Below are positions 11,257 through 24,000 of a stretch of 64,000 bases of DNA, one piece after another. Each line of letters starts with the position of its first letter. The stretch's first letter is position 1. The position numbers were made by a program, and so were the translations under genes. The stretch comes from Amyelois transitella (Eukaryota > Arthropoda > Insecta > Lepidoptera > Pyralidae). The notes beneath the pieces were generated by a model, which made no database searches, had not been told where the DNA came from, and saw only the letters and a list, made by a program, of their open reading frames with translations. The DNA lies in NCBI RefSeq assembly GCF_032362555.1, contig NC_083534.1, forward strand, positions 4,571,001-4,635,000, given 5' to 3'.

Positions 11257-14200
11257 ATGAAGATAACTGGGGTTTTAAGAAATATGTAAGTATATAAAAA
11301 AAATATTATTTTAAATCGGAAAAAAGTTGCACCAACGTTTATCTACGCACCCTAAAAATTTATTTTCTATTCTATCAACAATAAAATAGTATGTATTCCG
11401 ACTTCTTTTTTTTCTTTCAGAGTAACGAATCCTTTAGTGAGCCGGTCTGAAAGAGAGGTTGTCATAAAAGCACCATGGGGTAATATTGCAGGTAAGGCCC
11501 TTTCATTTAATATATTTTTTTATTTATTTTAACATGTTCAAGTAAGGAAAGATAATACCGTTGTCCTAGAATTGGCTCCGTTTATTTCGTTGTCTATGTT
11601 GTCTATCTCTATGTGAGATTTCATCAAAATTTAACTTATACTAAGTTTAATTGTTAGAAAAAAAAAGCGGATGTCTCTTCTATATTAAAATTGTAGTGTG
11701 GACATGAAGGTGTTTAATCAGATTGAAATGATTAAACACTAATCTCTTTTTAGCATATGACGATATTCCGATATCTCATATCTGCCGTGTGGATTCGGCA
11801 TTTTAGGATAGAACCACTTCATATCTTTTCCACGGATGTCGTAAAAGGCGACTAAAGGATAGGCTTATAAACTTGGGATTCCTCTTGTAGGCGATGGGCT
11901 AGAAACCTGTCACTATTTCAAAATTAGGCAACGTTCAGCTGTATGGGTTTATGATGGAATTGAGACTCAAATAGTGACAGGTTGCTAGCCCATCGCCTAC
12001 AATAATAATAACAAGATTTTTTTAATTCTCATAACTAAGTCAGGATGTTATAACCATGTCTACAAGTTCCATTTTCACAGCACTGTCATGGGGAGACCCC
12101 AGCAACCCCCCGGTCTGCTTGGTTCACGGGAAACTGGACGCCTGTTCTTCCTTCCGTCCCCTCGTGACGTCACTCCCCGACTCCTACTTCTACGTGTCCA
12201 TAGACCTCCCGGGGAATGGCCTGTCCGACCACCTGCCTAAAGGCGTGAGGTACACTGTGATGGACTTAGTTCCAAGTCTGTTTGAGGTCAAAAAACATTT
12301 CAAGTGGGGCCAGTTCGCGTTCGTTGGTCATTCTCTTGGAGTACTCATTGGTGAGTATTGTTTGATGTTACAATAGATTTTTATGTATCAGATATACATA
12401 TGTATAATCACGTCTCTATCCCTTGCGGGGTAGACAGAGCCAACGGACTTGAAAGACTGATAGGCCACGTTCAACTGTTTGGCTTAATAATAGAATTAAA
12501 ATTCATATAGAAAATTTCGTTCGAACGAAAACAAAATGAGAACACTTTAAAAACGTTTTAATTCAAACGCAAACTCGACTCGGTCTGAAGTGAATACTTT
12601 TTACCTATCCCAATAAAAACTCTCGAAGTTAGCTTTATCTTAGTGATTGGTCTGAGAAACTTGTGTGACGAAAATAGCTAAATTATTTCAGGCAAATATT
12701 TCAACTTGGCGTATCCGGGCCAAATCAGCAAAGCTGTGGAGCTGGACCCTATACCCGCGTACTTCTCGTGGGAGATCGAGAACCTCGGCAAGTGGTACAA
12801 GTACTACTACGAGAGGTTCTACGGAGAAATGTACCCCAAGTGGAACGGCGGGAAGGACACGGCACCAACGTATACTTACGAAAAGGTAATAATTATAAGA
12901 ACACGAGCTTGCATGAAGAGACAAGGACAAGAGCGAGTTGGGCTCCGGAAAAATGCGCGATGCGCAGAAAGGCACGGGTTGGAATCCCACCTCGACCATG
13001 TACCAATGACTATTTTAAAAATTATGTTAATTAGTTTGAATACTAACCGATGCTCTTACGGTGAGGGAAAAAATCGTGTGGAAACCAGTACATTCAGGCA
13101 ACTGGATGTGTAACCATGATCGATCCAATACGGATTAGGTTCCCCTGCAAACGTCGCTTCGTGTAAAAACTTGACTCATTCAATCCACGGTCCATGGTCA
13201 AAGGCATACCTCGGGCACTTCTCCAGACAGGTGAGGAGGCAACCGTGTTTTTGAGTTTTGAGTCGTGAAAAGAGGCACCTACCTTCTTAATAATATGCAA
13301 TCTGTTCTCTGCTTCCAGGTGCAGGAGATGTTGATGAAGTCCCGCGAGTTGTCTAAGGAAGCCGTCTCGCATGTCCTCGAGAGATCTCTGGAGCCAGCCG
13401 GCGACGGCCTTTATAGGTATTTACATTTATTAAATAACGAGGCCTATCAGTCTTTTCAAGGCTGTTGGCACTGTCTACCCCGCAAGGATATAGACGTGAT
13501 TATATGTATGCATGTATTTATAATATATGATCATTATATCTTATAATTTGTGATAACTGAAAACGGTAGAACATAGTATCTGAAAGCCAAGCCCAGTTTT
13601 GTTAATATTAGAAAATAAAGAAGACCTTAATTTGAATCCCCATTGTCACTGTGTTAATGTCGAATTAAAATGAACAATCCAGGCCTAAATTTTATGGAAA
13701 TCACATTTAATTATATATATAATCGCGTCTATATATCTTGAGGGGTAGACAGAGACAACAGTCTTGAAAAGACTGATAGATAGGTCACGTTTAGCTGTTT
13801 GACTTAATGATAGAATAATAATAGGTTTAAATAGTGACAAGTTGCTAGCCCGTCGCCTAAAATAAGAAACTCAAGTTTATCTAAGCTTATCCCTTAGTCG
13901 CCATTTACGACATCAATGGGAACGAGATGGAGTGGTCCTATTCTTTTTTCTATTGGTGCTGGTAACCACACGGCACCATTTAATTTTGATAAAAGTTTTT
14001 TATCAATCAGCTTATTTATTAGGATGTGATTTGGTTTAATTTAGTTTTATAATTAAAATTCTTAATTTGCTCATTTTCAGAATAACGTACGACCAACGGA
14101 TGAAATTCGTCACGACGCCTCAAATATCAAGCGCGTACCTTCAGAAGGTTTACACAGGCCCTAAAACGCCAACATTTGTCATATTGGCTAAGAACTCTTT

Positions 14201-14360
14201 AGACGAAGGATTCTTCGACGCAGTATCTTTCATCAAAGACCCCAAATGTTGGCCAAATAACAATTTTAAGTTAAAAGTTGTCGAAGGAAATCATGACGTC
14301 CATATAGAATACCCGGGTCGCATAGCGAAAGAGATTGAGCATTTTCTAAAAGGCGCGTGA
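11257..14360 (+). CDS. Serine hydrolase-like protein, gene 2 (alpha/beta hydrolase, SERHL/kraken type)
   Basis: Exons 11257-11285, 11421-11491, 12081-12350, 12692-12885, 13319-13416 and 14081-14360. All are GT/AG with phases 2,1,1,0,2, summing to 942 nt or 313 aa. The N-terminus is longer than in genes 1 and 3, then reaches APWGNIA. VCLVHG is at 45-50, VGHSLG at 115-120 gives nucleophile Ser118, and EGNHDVH at 289-295 gives the probable His292. LDPIPAYF and the helical lid (YYYERFYGEMYP) align in order with the paralogues. Exon 3 is fused compared with gene 3, where an intron splits PG/HGKSD. The 29-nt first exon is the least certain part; it fits because exon 2 has no in-frame ATG and the phase matches. 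Two overlapping AATAAA signals follow the stop by 16-20 bases. Confidence 0.88.
11782..12005. repeat. SINE-A inverted partial pair
   Basis: 11782-11922 (+) starts with a diverged GCCGTGTGGATTCGGCA. 11925-12005 reads on the minus strand through GTGACAGGTTGCTAGCCCAT. It ends 76 bases before exon 3 of gene 2. Confidence 0.75.
12396..12512 (-). repeat. SINE-A tail-half copy
   Basis: ATGTATAATCACGTCTCTAT to AATAGAATTAAAATTCATAT. It lies in intron 3 of gene 2. Confidence 0.75.
12930..13262 (+). repeat. SINE-D, tRNA-derived SINE
   Basis: A box-B-like GGGTTGGAATCCCAC at about 12978 is followed by the family body (CCGATGCTCTTACGGTGAGG, TTCAGGCAACTGGATG, TGACTCATTCAATCCACGG). The same body is seen at 29339-29583 and 33285-33530. 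It fills intron 4 of gene 2. Confidence 0.65.
13430..13520 (+). repeat. SINE-A 3' fragment
   Basis: GGCCTATCAGTCTTTTCAAG through AGACGTGATTATATGTATG. It begins only about 20 bases after the donor of exon 5 of gene 2. Confidence 0.75.
13716..13976 (-). repeat. SINE-A near-full copy
   Basis: ATATAATCGCGTCTATATAT through GGTAACCACACGGCACC. It lies in intron 5 of gene 2. Confidence 0.8.
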
Positions 14361-14375
14361 TTTGAGTTTGGAATC

Positions 14376-14385
14376 AATAAATAAA
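14376..14385 (+). promoter_or_regulatory. Overlapping AATAAA polyadenylation signals of gene 2
   Basis: AATAAATAAA begins 16 bases after the TGA of gene 2. Confidence 0.6.
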
Positions 14386-14711
14386 TTATTTTTCAACTAG
14401 TCAAATAAGATACTTTTTAAATTTAAATTTGTACTTTTTGAGTAACGTAGTCAAATGAGTTACCATTTTGTTACAGATTTCCTAATATATATATAATAGA
14501 TAATAATATTTTACTTAATAAGTAATATTTAATTACCAAGTAATATTATTGTATTAAAAGGAATAAAAATATTTGATAATTTATTTAAAAATATAAGACT
14601 ATTATTGTTTATTTTATTGGCCTTCTTGAAATATTTCCTTTTTAACCATTTTAAAACAACACACGATAAATAATTTTTCAAAATTGTAATAAATATACTT
14701 ATCTTACTTTA

Positions 14712-14950
14712 CGGCCTCTGTGGCTCAGCGGTAGTACGCTTGTCTGTGACAACAGAGGTCCCGGGTTCGAATCTCGGCCAGGGCATGATGAGAAAAGAAC
14801 TTTTCTGATTGGCCTGGGTCTTGGATGTTTATCTATATAAGTATTTATTATAAAATATAGTATCGTTGAGTTAGTATCTCGTAACACAAGTTTCGAACTT
14901 ACTTCGAGGCTAACTCAATCAGTGTAATTTGTCCCGTATATATTTATTAT
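14712..14950 (+). repeat. SINE-B, full-length copy with intact box A and box B
   Basis: CGGCCTCTGTGGCTCAGCGG starts the copy, and GGGTTCGAATCTC is box B. The body and a TTTGTCCCGTATATAT end with (TTA)n complete it. It is the best preserved head of this family in the window. Confidence 0.85.
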
Positions 14951-15673
14951 TATTATTATTATATATTTAAGATATGTATATTTATTATAATAGACATTTT
15001 GTATATTTTTGGTTAATAACGAGTGAGATTAACGTTGCCCGTACCGAACTATCTAAGTGAAAAAGTCTTTATTCCTACCAATAGATGGCGTTGCTCCATA
15101 TTACTACGCGCTATGGTTTGGTCGTCCAAATCTAACAGGGTCAAGTTCTAGTTATAGTTATAACCAATCGGTTCAGTAGTTTTGAAGAGTTTTTGAAGTA
15201 TGCGGCATTAGATCGATGAATGGTGTAACGCTTAGCATACAAAAATTTAAGACGTTGTTCTGCCCTGGTATAACTAAAATGCCGTTATCTGCCAAATCCT
15301 TGTTGTAAATAAAACGTCAAAAATGCGGTTAAAAATTTGAACTGATGCCATTCATCAATGAGAACGCCTATTTATGACTTAAAGGTACCAGAAAGTCGTA
15401 TATACAGATCGAAAGGGATTTTTTTTCTTATTCTACTGGTAAAAAGGTGAAAATCCTGATGTCAGATATGTAAAGGCGAATTTTAAAATAGGGATGGCAA
15501 TTCTTTTCTAAAAAAAGCGTCTTTTGAAAATCGATTTCAATCGAAAGTGGTTCACAAAAAGTCGAGGTAGGTATACTATAAAATATAAATTCGTTTTCAA
15601 GTTTGCATTTATAATGTAAATATAAGTTTATTTTATGAAAAACAAGATAACATAATAACTTTGAATTGAGAAT

Positions 15674-15905
15674 CGGCCTCTGTGGCGCGGTAGTGCCCTT
15701 TCTTTCTGTGACACCGGAGGTCCCGGGCTCGAATCCCGGCCAGGGCATGATGTGAAACGAACATTCTCTGATTGTCCTGGGTCTTGGATGTTAATCTTCA
15801 TAAGTTTTTATTATAAAATATAGTGTCGTTGGGTTAGTATCTCGTAACACAAGTCTCGAACTCACTTCGAGGCTGACTCGATCTGTGTAATTTGTCCCGT
15901 ATTGT
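15674..15905 (+). repeat. SINE-B copy
   Basis: CGGCCTCTGTGGCGCGGTAG at the start and GGGCTCGAATCCCGG at box B, ending at TTTGTCCCGTATTG. The stretch 14951-15673 before it holds nothing I can identify. Confidence 0.8.
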
Positions 15906-16074
15906 ATCTATTAATTTATTATATTACAACCAACACTGTAATTAAATATAATTTAACAAACATTAGTTGCCGTCCGCGACTTTGAACGCATGTAAGATTT
16001 AATTTATACGACAACAAAAAAGGATCATCAGGCCGTGTATTTGTATTAGTTAACTTAACTGGGGTCTGAGGAAA

Positions 16075-16312
16075 TATACAAGGAGAGTATAATGCAAAGG
16101 TCGGAGTGGGAAGGCCTAGGCGTACGTACCTTGATTAAATTAAGGACGTCCTGGCAAAGGATCAGGTCAAAAGTCGAAACCGCGCTTGCATGAAGAGAGT
16201 GAATGTGAAAGCGAAAGAAGTGTGCAGAGATCGTGGCAAGTGGAGAGATGTAGTCTCTGCCTGCCCCTCCGGGAAAAAGGCGTGATTTTATGTATTTATG
16301 TAAGTATGTTAA
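16075..16312 (+). repeat. LINE-F 3' tail
   Basis: AAGGTCGGAGTGGGAAGGCC, CTTGATTAAATTAAGGACGTC, GCTTGCATGAAGAGAG and CCCTCCGGGAAAAAGGCGTG appear in the family order, ending in a short ATGT tail. Confidence 0.7.
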
Positions 16313-16555
16313 CTTGACTGATAACTGTAGTTTTCTTGTTTTTAATTCATTCATGTTTTTTAATGTAGACAATGTGCATTCGTCCACGATTTAGATTTAA
16401 GAGATCTATATTTGTAAATTGATGTTTGGTGAAAGTGCTGCACAGTGTAGTTTGTTCCGCCGCTTTTTCAACACATGCACATGCGCTTTGGAAGTGGTAG
16501 AAGTTATAATTAGATTTAAGTGATGTGACGACAATAAGTGATACGAGTACATTGT

Positions 16556-16822
16556 ACATACCTACATACATACATATGGTCACGTCTAAATCCCTTGCGG
16601 GGTAGACAGAGCCAACAGTCTTGAAAAGACTGAATGGCCACGTTCAGCTATTTGGCTTAATGATAGAATTGAGATTCAAATAGTGACAGGTTGCTAGCCC
16701 ATCGTCTAAAGAAGAATCCCAAGTTTGTAAGCCTATCCCTTAGTCGCCTTTTACGACATCTATGGGAAAGAGATGGAGTGGTCCTATTCTTTTTTTCATT
16801 GGTGCCGGGAACCACACGGCAT
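16556..16822 (-). repeat. SINE-A full-length copy
   Basis: Runs from (CATA)n TATGGTCACGTC to GGTGCCGGGAACCACACGGCA. A short possible target duplication (ATTGTA) flanks it at about 16550 and 16821. Confidence 0.85.
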
Positions 16823-16857
16823 TGTATCTATTTTGGAAATATATTCTATTCTGTTCC

Positions 16858-17077
16858 TAAAGCGGGAGCGATTATTCGGCCTGAGTGCCACCACACTGAA
16901 GATTTTCCGCCGGGCTAGGTGTTATGCCTGTAAACAGACGATGTTCTGTCAGAGGTTGTATATATGCTCCAATCCGTGAAATCTTTGCTTGCGCGATTAA
17001 GACTCTTCGTTGTTATAAGGTTCTTAGCGTCGCTTGATTCGCTGTTGTGACTTCTGGCGTAGAGATGTCGCCACTGG
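16858..17077 (+). repeat. Repeat C, unclassified interspersed repeat
   Basis: CCTAAAGCGGGAGCGATTAT to GGCGTAGAGATGTCGCCA. Related sequence is found inverted at 23605-23741, 48055-48215 and 46478-46508. No ORF or terminal repeats are evident. Confidence 0.6.
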
Positions 17078-17458
17078 TTGCAAAAAGTTAAAAGTCAGTG
17101 CGTACAAACATACATATTTTCTGTTTTATTATAGTTATGTATGAACATGAGTGATGAGGTGACACGTAATTATAAGTTAATTACGTTCATACAAGTATCT
17201 TACGCAGTGCTGGGTTTGAATTAATCTAAGAAAACATTATCTTTTTGTCGTTAGAGTCATCTCGAGTGTTGTTCAAATTTAAAAAAATACATATTTTGAG
17301 CTACTGCGGGTATAAGGGATTGAATCATCAGATCCTAGGGGGGAGCCCGGGGTCCACCTATGACCTTGTGTCCACAGTCAGGTTAAGAAGTAGGAAAGCC
17401 AGGTAATAATGTAGGTAAACTTCAATCAGACCACTAAGCCTTCTATAAATTTATAATA

Positions 17459-17665
17459 ACGTCTATATATCCCTTGCGGGGAAACAGAGCCAAGAGTTCA
17501 GCTGTACGGTTTTATGATGGAATAGAGATTCGAATAGTGACAGGTTGCTAGCCCATCGCCTACAAGAGGAATCGCAAGTTTATTAGCTTTAGTCGCCTTT
17601 TACGACATCCATGCAAAAGATATGGAGTGGTTCTATTGTAAAATGGCTGGAACCACAAGGCACAT
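17459..17665 (-). repeat. SINE-A diverged copy
   Basis: ACGTCTATATATCCCTTGCG to GGAACCACAAGGCAC. It lies upstream of gene 3. 17320-17420 resembles a short SINE-D fragment (GGAGCCCGGGGTCCACC). Confidence 0.7.
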
Positions 17666-18091
17666 AACTATGTTCCAATTTGAAAACAATAATAGTTAAT
17701 GAACGCTTAACAATTTATGCACATATTGAAATTCCTTTTCGAATTAGGCGCAATTTACATGTTTCTAAGTAGGTACCTATTCTTTAGATGTAAATTAGGT
17801 GATTTTAATTAACTATTTTCTATTACAAGTTCGTTATTTGGTTTGAATGCATTCGTTTTACAATCGAGAGTTAGAATTTAACTTTTTAAAATATTTAACG
17901 CGGGAAATAAAATGTATTGGCTTACTAAGAATCGATTACGTAGGTACATGTAAAGGCTAAAAATCGATATTTTATGTTTTTATAAATGAAATGGTGTCAG
18001 TGTTAATCTAACTTGATTTTTTTTTTCTAATGTGAATAATATTAATGTTAAAGTTTTATATATTTTTAAGTTTGTGGACGACTGGTCAAAA

Positions 18092-21000
18092 ATGAAGGAA
18101 GTGACCGAGTGGACGATTGATGTGGTTGGACTTAAAATAGCGAGTAAGTTAAATATATATATACATTTTTTATTTTATTTATTTAGGAATCAACATTTGA
18201 AATATGACAATCGTATTAATAAAACTTAATGCCAATAAGAGATTATTGATTAAAACTACTTTGAAAAAAAAACGCATCACTCACATAGCGTAAGTATGAT
18301 TGATCAATTGAAATTAAAAAAAAAATTAGTCATTATCATGGTACATTTCAGACATCACTTAATAATTGCCGTTTCTTTGGTTTCACAACATTGTTGACGT
18401 CAAATAAATAACGTAAAACGAAATTTACTGTCGCTTCCGAAGCGTCAGTGCAGAAGAAGCGGTAGCAAACTGCACTGCTTCATTTTCTTCAATAATGCCA
18501 ACTTCACAATTATTATCCAAACTTAGAATTTGAATAGAAATTTGGACGAGAGAATATATTGTTATGTCTATATATTGTATTTAATTGAAATTTAAATGTG
18601 TTTGTAGTAAGTACGCATACTGATGAGTGAGTATGTACTGTGTCACACGTCTGTGAGGCGTGGCGGTGGCATATTTACTTCATTTATTTATTTACTAATT
18701 TATGCTATGCGTATATTAATGCCGTGTGGTTTCCGGCACCAACACAAAAAAGAATAGGACCACTCCATCTCTTTCCCATGGATGTCGTAAAAGGCGACTA
18801 AGGGATAGGCTTAATCTCTTGGGTTTCTTCTTTTAGGCGATGGGCTAGAAAACTGTCACTATTTGACTCTCAATTCTATCACTAAGCCAAATAGCTGAAC
18901 GTGGCCATTCAGTCTTTTCAAGACTGATGGCTCTGTCTACCCCGCAAGGGATATAGACATGACCATATGTATGTATGGACTAATTTATGTACTTACACAG
19001 AAAACATCGAGACTGATAAACACAGAAACAAAATTACACAGGTTCTGCTTATTTCAAAAGAAATCTCTTCCAGCAGACCCGAGATAGGAGACGTGATGGA
19101 AAGGGTGACAGGCGTGTACTCCACTCACACTACCAATATATTTACTTTATTTCTCTTTCCAAGACTGTTGGCTCTGTCTACCCCGCAAGGGATATAGACG
19201 TGAGCATATGTATGTATGTTCTCTGCCATCTTTACGATGTTAACACGCTGTTCTGGTGCCTATATTCTTATTTATCTTTGTTATTTTCTTCCTCCTGGCT
19301 TCAGTCCCGGTTGCATCCTCACCGCTCTGGAGAGGAGCCCGGGGTACGCCTTTGACCGTGGACCCTGGGTAGGGTGAGTCAGGTTTTGCCACCATACCTG
19401 ACCAGCATATTAGCTTTACTTACAGCTTTGCTCGCGCGAATTTAGTGCCATACATACATACATATTGTACAAACTAATGAATACAACTGTTTTATTGCTT
19501 TTAATTAACTTTGTTTTATTGGAGCTAAACGATGCACACTACATGACATACAGGAAGTGTTCTACCATAACAAAGCAGCCAACCGTAAAATTATAAAAAT
19601 TAAAACTTATAATGCCACCATAAGAAGATTATTTGTGTTGCCATATTCTAACACCCCTTCTCAACACAAATATATTTTCTATGATATACGTCTATATATA
19701 ACAAAAGGTAGAAACAAAACAATATCCTTATCCATGTAACAGTTAGGCATTAATTTTTACTTAAATTTGTCACACGACACTCATTCAAATGTTTTACAAT
19801 TAATTCCTTACTTAGACCTTGGTTAACATATCTGCAGGTTGCTCGTTAGTCTTAATGTATTTAATACATATTTTATTTTCTTTTACTAGATCCTTAATAA
19901 AATGATAGCGAATGTCTACATGTTTTAATCTTTTTAAAGTGTCTGAATTTGCATTTATTATTGCTGCCTGGTTATCAAAAAATATATTAACAGGGCAAAC
20001 ATTTTCACAATTGAAATCCGCTAATAAATTTATTAACCAAGATACATCACTAGCTGCCATACTCAATAACACATACTCAGATTCGGTGGAAGACAGACTT
20101 ACTGAAGCTTGCTTTTTGGAAGACCACGAAATCAAACAATCTGACAACTTGAACATATAACCTGAGGTGGACTTTCTGTCCAATACATCACCTGCCCAAT
20201 CAGCATCACAATAGCCTTGTAAATTAATATCTTTACATTTAAAAATCAATTTATAATTTAATGTATGTTTAGTATATCTTAAAACTCTTTTTAAGGCACT
20301 TAATAACTCACTATTTGCGATTGATTGATATCTACTCAGCAAGGAAACGGGATAGCAAAGATCAGGTCTTGTGCACAAGTTGTGTACCTATTTTTAAAAC
20401 ACTTAAACTTTTAACACTACCCTGTGTTTATATAATGGAAATATGTATTTTTGTTAAATCTAATCCGCACTTATTTCAAAAATTAATAGACACTAGAAAG
20501 AGACTAAATAATTTGAGATCCCAATATCAACTAAAACTGGCAACTGGAGGTCATAAGACTGCTATGCTTGGCAAGAGTGTGATTGGTATGGCTCCTATTA
20601 TTTTTAACAAATTACCGGATTATCTAAAAAAATTGGACATAGTAACATTTAAAAAGGAAATAAAATTATTACTAACTGATAAGTGCTATTATTATAGCGT
20701 CAATGACTTTTTAAAAGATATTGTGACATAATTATTATATTTTATTTTTATTAAATATTAATTGATGACATTATTGCTAAATATATATTATTTTTAATTA
20801 AGTATAAATTAAGGCGAAATTTTGATTTTTAATTTATTATTGAATGATTTAAATTCAAAATGAAAAAAAATGATCTGACTGAATTATTGTACGTCTTATG
20901 AAGACAGATCACAGTGACACGAACTGTTTTGTATCATCTTTTCTACCTGTGTTTCCGCAATAAAGAGATTTGATTTGATTTGATTTGTGCCTGATGCTGC

Positions 21001-24000
21001 ATACATTAAGCAACCTATTATTTCTCTGCACATCTTCTCAATATTTTTATCTTTATGAACATTTTCATTTGCAAATATTTTAGTGTTAAAATTGATGTCC
21101 ATAGGGGTTGACATAGCTTTACAATTTTCACCTAGGACCTAGACCAAAGTCTAACCTGCTCAAAACCCCTAGCCTAGTTTTGTACTGGTTATTACTATTT
21201 ACTTTAAGCTTAAAACCCACTTACTACTTATAATATTTTCACTCACCGGAGCATCAGTAAAAGTCCAAGTATTATTATCATTTAAGGTTTGTGATTCTAT
21301 CTTAATTGCCTCCTTCCACTTGCTTGCATCTTTCCTTTCCATAGCCTCTTGGTATGTAGTTGGTTCACTCTTCTTACTTACAATATTATGGCACTGGTAG
21401 AATGACGTCGGTTTCCTCCCTCGCCTACTCTTTTCGTTCCTCCTCCTCCTCCGTGTCCTCCATCTCTGATTCCTCTTCACAGGGCTCATATTCGCTGTGA
21501 GATTCATCTCCCCGGTAGACTCGTCATTGAAAGAAGTAAAAGTTTCGCTTGCACTTCGGGTCTCTCTGTCTTCAGTTGTCTCACTGACCTTCATATCTTC
21601 CTGAATTTCATCTTGAATATGTAATGGCCCGCAGCCATTCAAATCCAATGTGACAATTGATTCATTTTCTTTACAAACATCTTGTTTTAAGAAAATCACA
21701 TCCCTTTTAGTATCTATAGTTTCTCTCGGGAAAATAAACTGTAACATAACATCTTCCGACATTCTTGTCACCAGAAGTGTTTGAGCCTTTGCCTCCTTAG
21801 ACTCCCAACTAATTCGTTCTGCAGTATCCTTAGGTTTCACAATCCATATCCAACCATCCCTGACCCCTCAAAATTACGGTCATTTGAAATTTCCATATAT
21901 TCCAGTTTCGGGCTCCTTCCAGTTTCATTACATTGTTCGTGCTATTTATTGGATTTACTTCCATCGTGCTGTCCTTCCTTACTCTTTAGCTGGAGCAAGT
22001 ATTAAAGTTTTCGACGGAAATTTTATTGGCAGACCTACCCTCACTTTTCGCCTATAATAAAATAACTAACGCTCGATGTCACTGATTTTAGATTTTCTTA
22101 CAGGTAGGCGTTACTGGGCCATAACCTGTACAAACTAATGAATAAAACTGTTTTATTGCTTTTAATTAATTATGTTTTATTTGAGCTAAACGATGCACAC
22201 AACATGACATACAGGAAGTGTTCTACCATAACAATGCAGCCAACTGTAAAATTATAAAAATTAAAACTTATAATGCCACAATAAGAAGATTATTTGTGTT
22301 GCCATATTCTAACACATATAATCACGTCTACATCCTTTGCGGGGTAGACAGAGCCAACAGTCTTGAAAATAATGATAGGCCACGTTCAGCTATTTGGCTT
22401 TAAGATAGAATTGAGATTCAAATATAGTGACAGGTTGCTAGCCTATCGCCTAAAAGAATCTCAAGTTTATAAGCCTATCCCTTAGTCGCCTTTTACGACG
22501 GGAAAGAGTTGGAGTGGTCCTATTCTTTTTTCTATTGGTGCCGGTGTTTTGTGTCATTTAGTGCTATTTAGTGTCATCTGCAAAAGAACACAGGATTTTC
22601 GCAAATCGCACGAGAACTATAGCTTTACCGGGATGAAATGTATTATGATATCCTTCTCCAGACTCTTAAATATCAAGAAGAGTGGTTCGTAGATTACCCG
22701 TGACATACATACATACATACATATGATCACGTCTATATCCCTAGCGGGGTAGACAGAGCCACCAGTCTTGAAAAGACTGAAAGGCCACGCTCAGCTGTTT
22801 GGCTTAGTGACCCGTGAAGAGGTAACAAACAAACCTTTTAAAGCGTTGTTATTCCAGTGCTAAGCTGGGGCTCCCGCGGCGCCCCCGGGGTGCTCCTGCT
22901 GCACGGGCACGGAGACTCCGCGGCCACCTTCGCGCCGCTGCTCGCCCTGCTGCCTGGAGGGTTCCACTATGTCGGCTTCGACTTCCCAGGTTTGTTTGTA
23001 AATTCAATTTAAAAAAATAAAAAAAATATTCATTATTATAGGATACTATATATCGCTCAATAATTGTCGTATGGTTTAACAACATACATATATGCAGGCA
23101 ACCTTCTTGGTGTGCGCCATAGCAACGGTTGCCATGATGTTTTATGTTACAGATATAATTTTAATTGTTAGATGTTCTATGATGTGCCGTGTGGTTCCCG
23201 GCACCAATACAAAAAAGAATAGGACCACTCCATCTCTTTCCCATGGATGTCGTAAAAGGCGACTAAAGGATAGGCTTACAAACTTGAGATTCTTTTTTTT
23301 TAGGCGATGGGCTGGCAACTTGTCACTATTCGAATCTCAATTCTATCTTAAAGCCAAATAGCTGAACGTGGCCTATCAGTCCGCTCAGGACTGTTGGCTC
23401 TGTCTACCCCGCAAGGGATATAGACGTGATTATATGTATGTATGTATGTATGTTAGATGTTCTTAATTTTATGTTGAATAATATAGTGATTTTTAACTGA
23501 TTATTTCTCTCCTCTTTTCTCCTTTCTTCTGTAGGAATTAAATAACTTTAATAACTATGTACCCTTTCTACAAATACGTACATATGTACATGTAATCACG
23601 TCTGTGGCGACATCTCTACGCCACAAGTCACAAAAAGAAAATCACGCGACGCTATCAGTGTAATCCCAGGCATAACACCTAGCCTGGCGGAAGATCTTCC
23701 CTTTGGTGGCGGTCGAGCCCGAATCATCGCTCCCGCTACGCGTCTATATCCCTTGCGGGGTCGACAGTCTTGAAAAGACCGAAAGGCCACATTCAATTTG
23801 TATATCTTAAGAATGGAATCGAGATTCAAATAGTAACAAGTTGCTAGTTTTCGCCTACAAGAAGAAACCCTAGTTTACTAGCCTTTTTCTAAATCGCCTT
23901 TTACGAAATCCATGGGAAACATATGAAGTCCTTTTATTATCCTAGCGGCCGGGAATCGTAAAGTCGATCATAACTCTCAAAGCCAGAATTTCCAAACATT

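Larger units (their letters stand above)
19466..22314 (-). mobile_element. Copia-type LTR retrotransposon, internally deleted, with nested LINE insertion
   Basis: Two 188-bp direct repeats (19466-19653 and 22127-22314) begin TG and end CA on the minus strand. CATAT flanks both outer edges (19461-19465 and 22315-22319), a 5-bp target duplication. On the minus strand the 5' LTR is followed by GGTTATGGCCCAG, close to the primer binding site by which Copia-type elements use the initiator tRNA-Met anticodon arm. The purine tract GAGAAGGGG precedes the 3' LTR (19654-19662). Between them lie gag and pol fragments with most of protease, integrase and RT missing. The element sits within a SINE-A tail in intron 1 of hydrolase gene 3, antisense to that gene. 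Confidence 0.93.

Noticed and set aside
336-15905. Functional tRNA genes at the GGTTCGAATCCC matches
   Set aside because: Each match lies in a SINE-B or SINE-D copy with the shared body downstream. No full cloverleaf with an acceptor stem closes.
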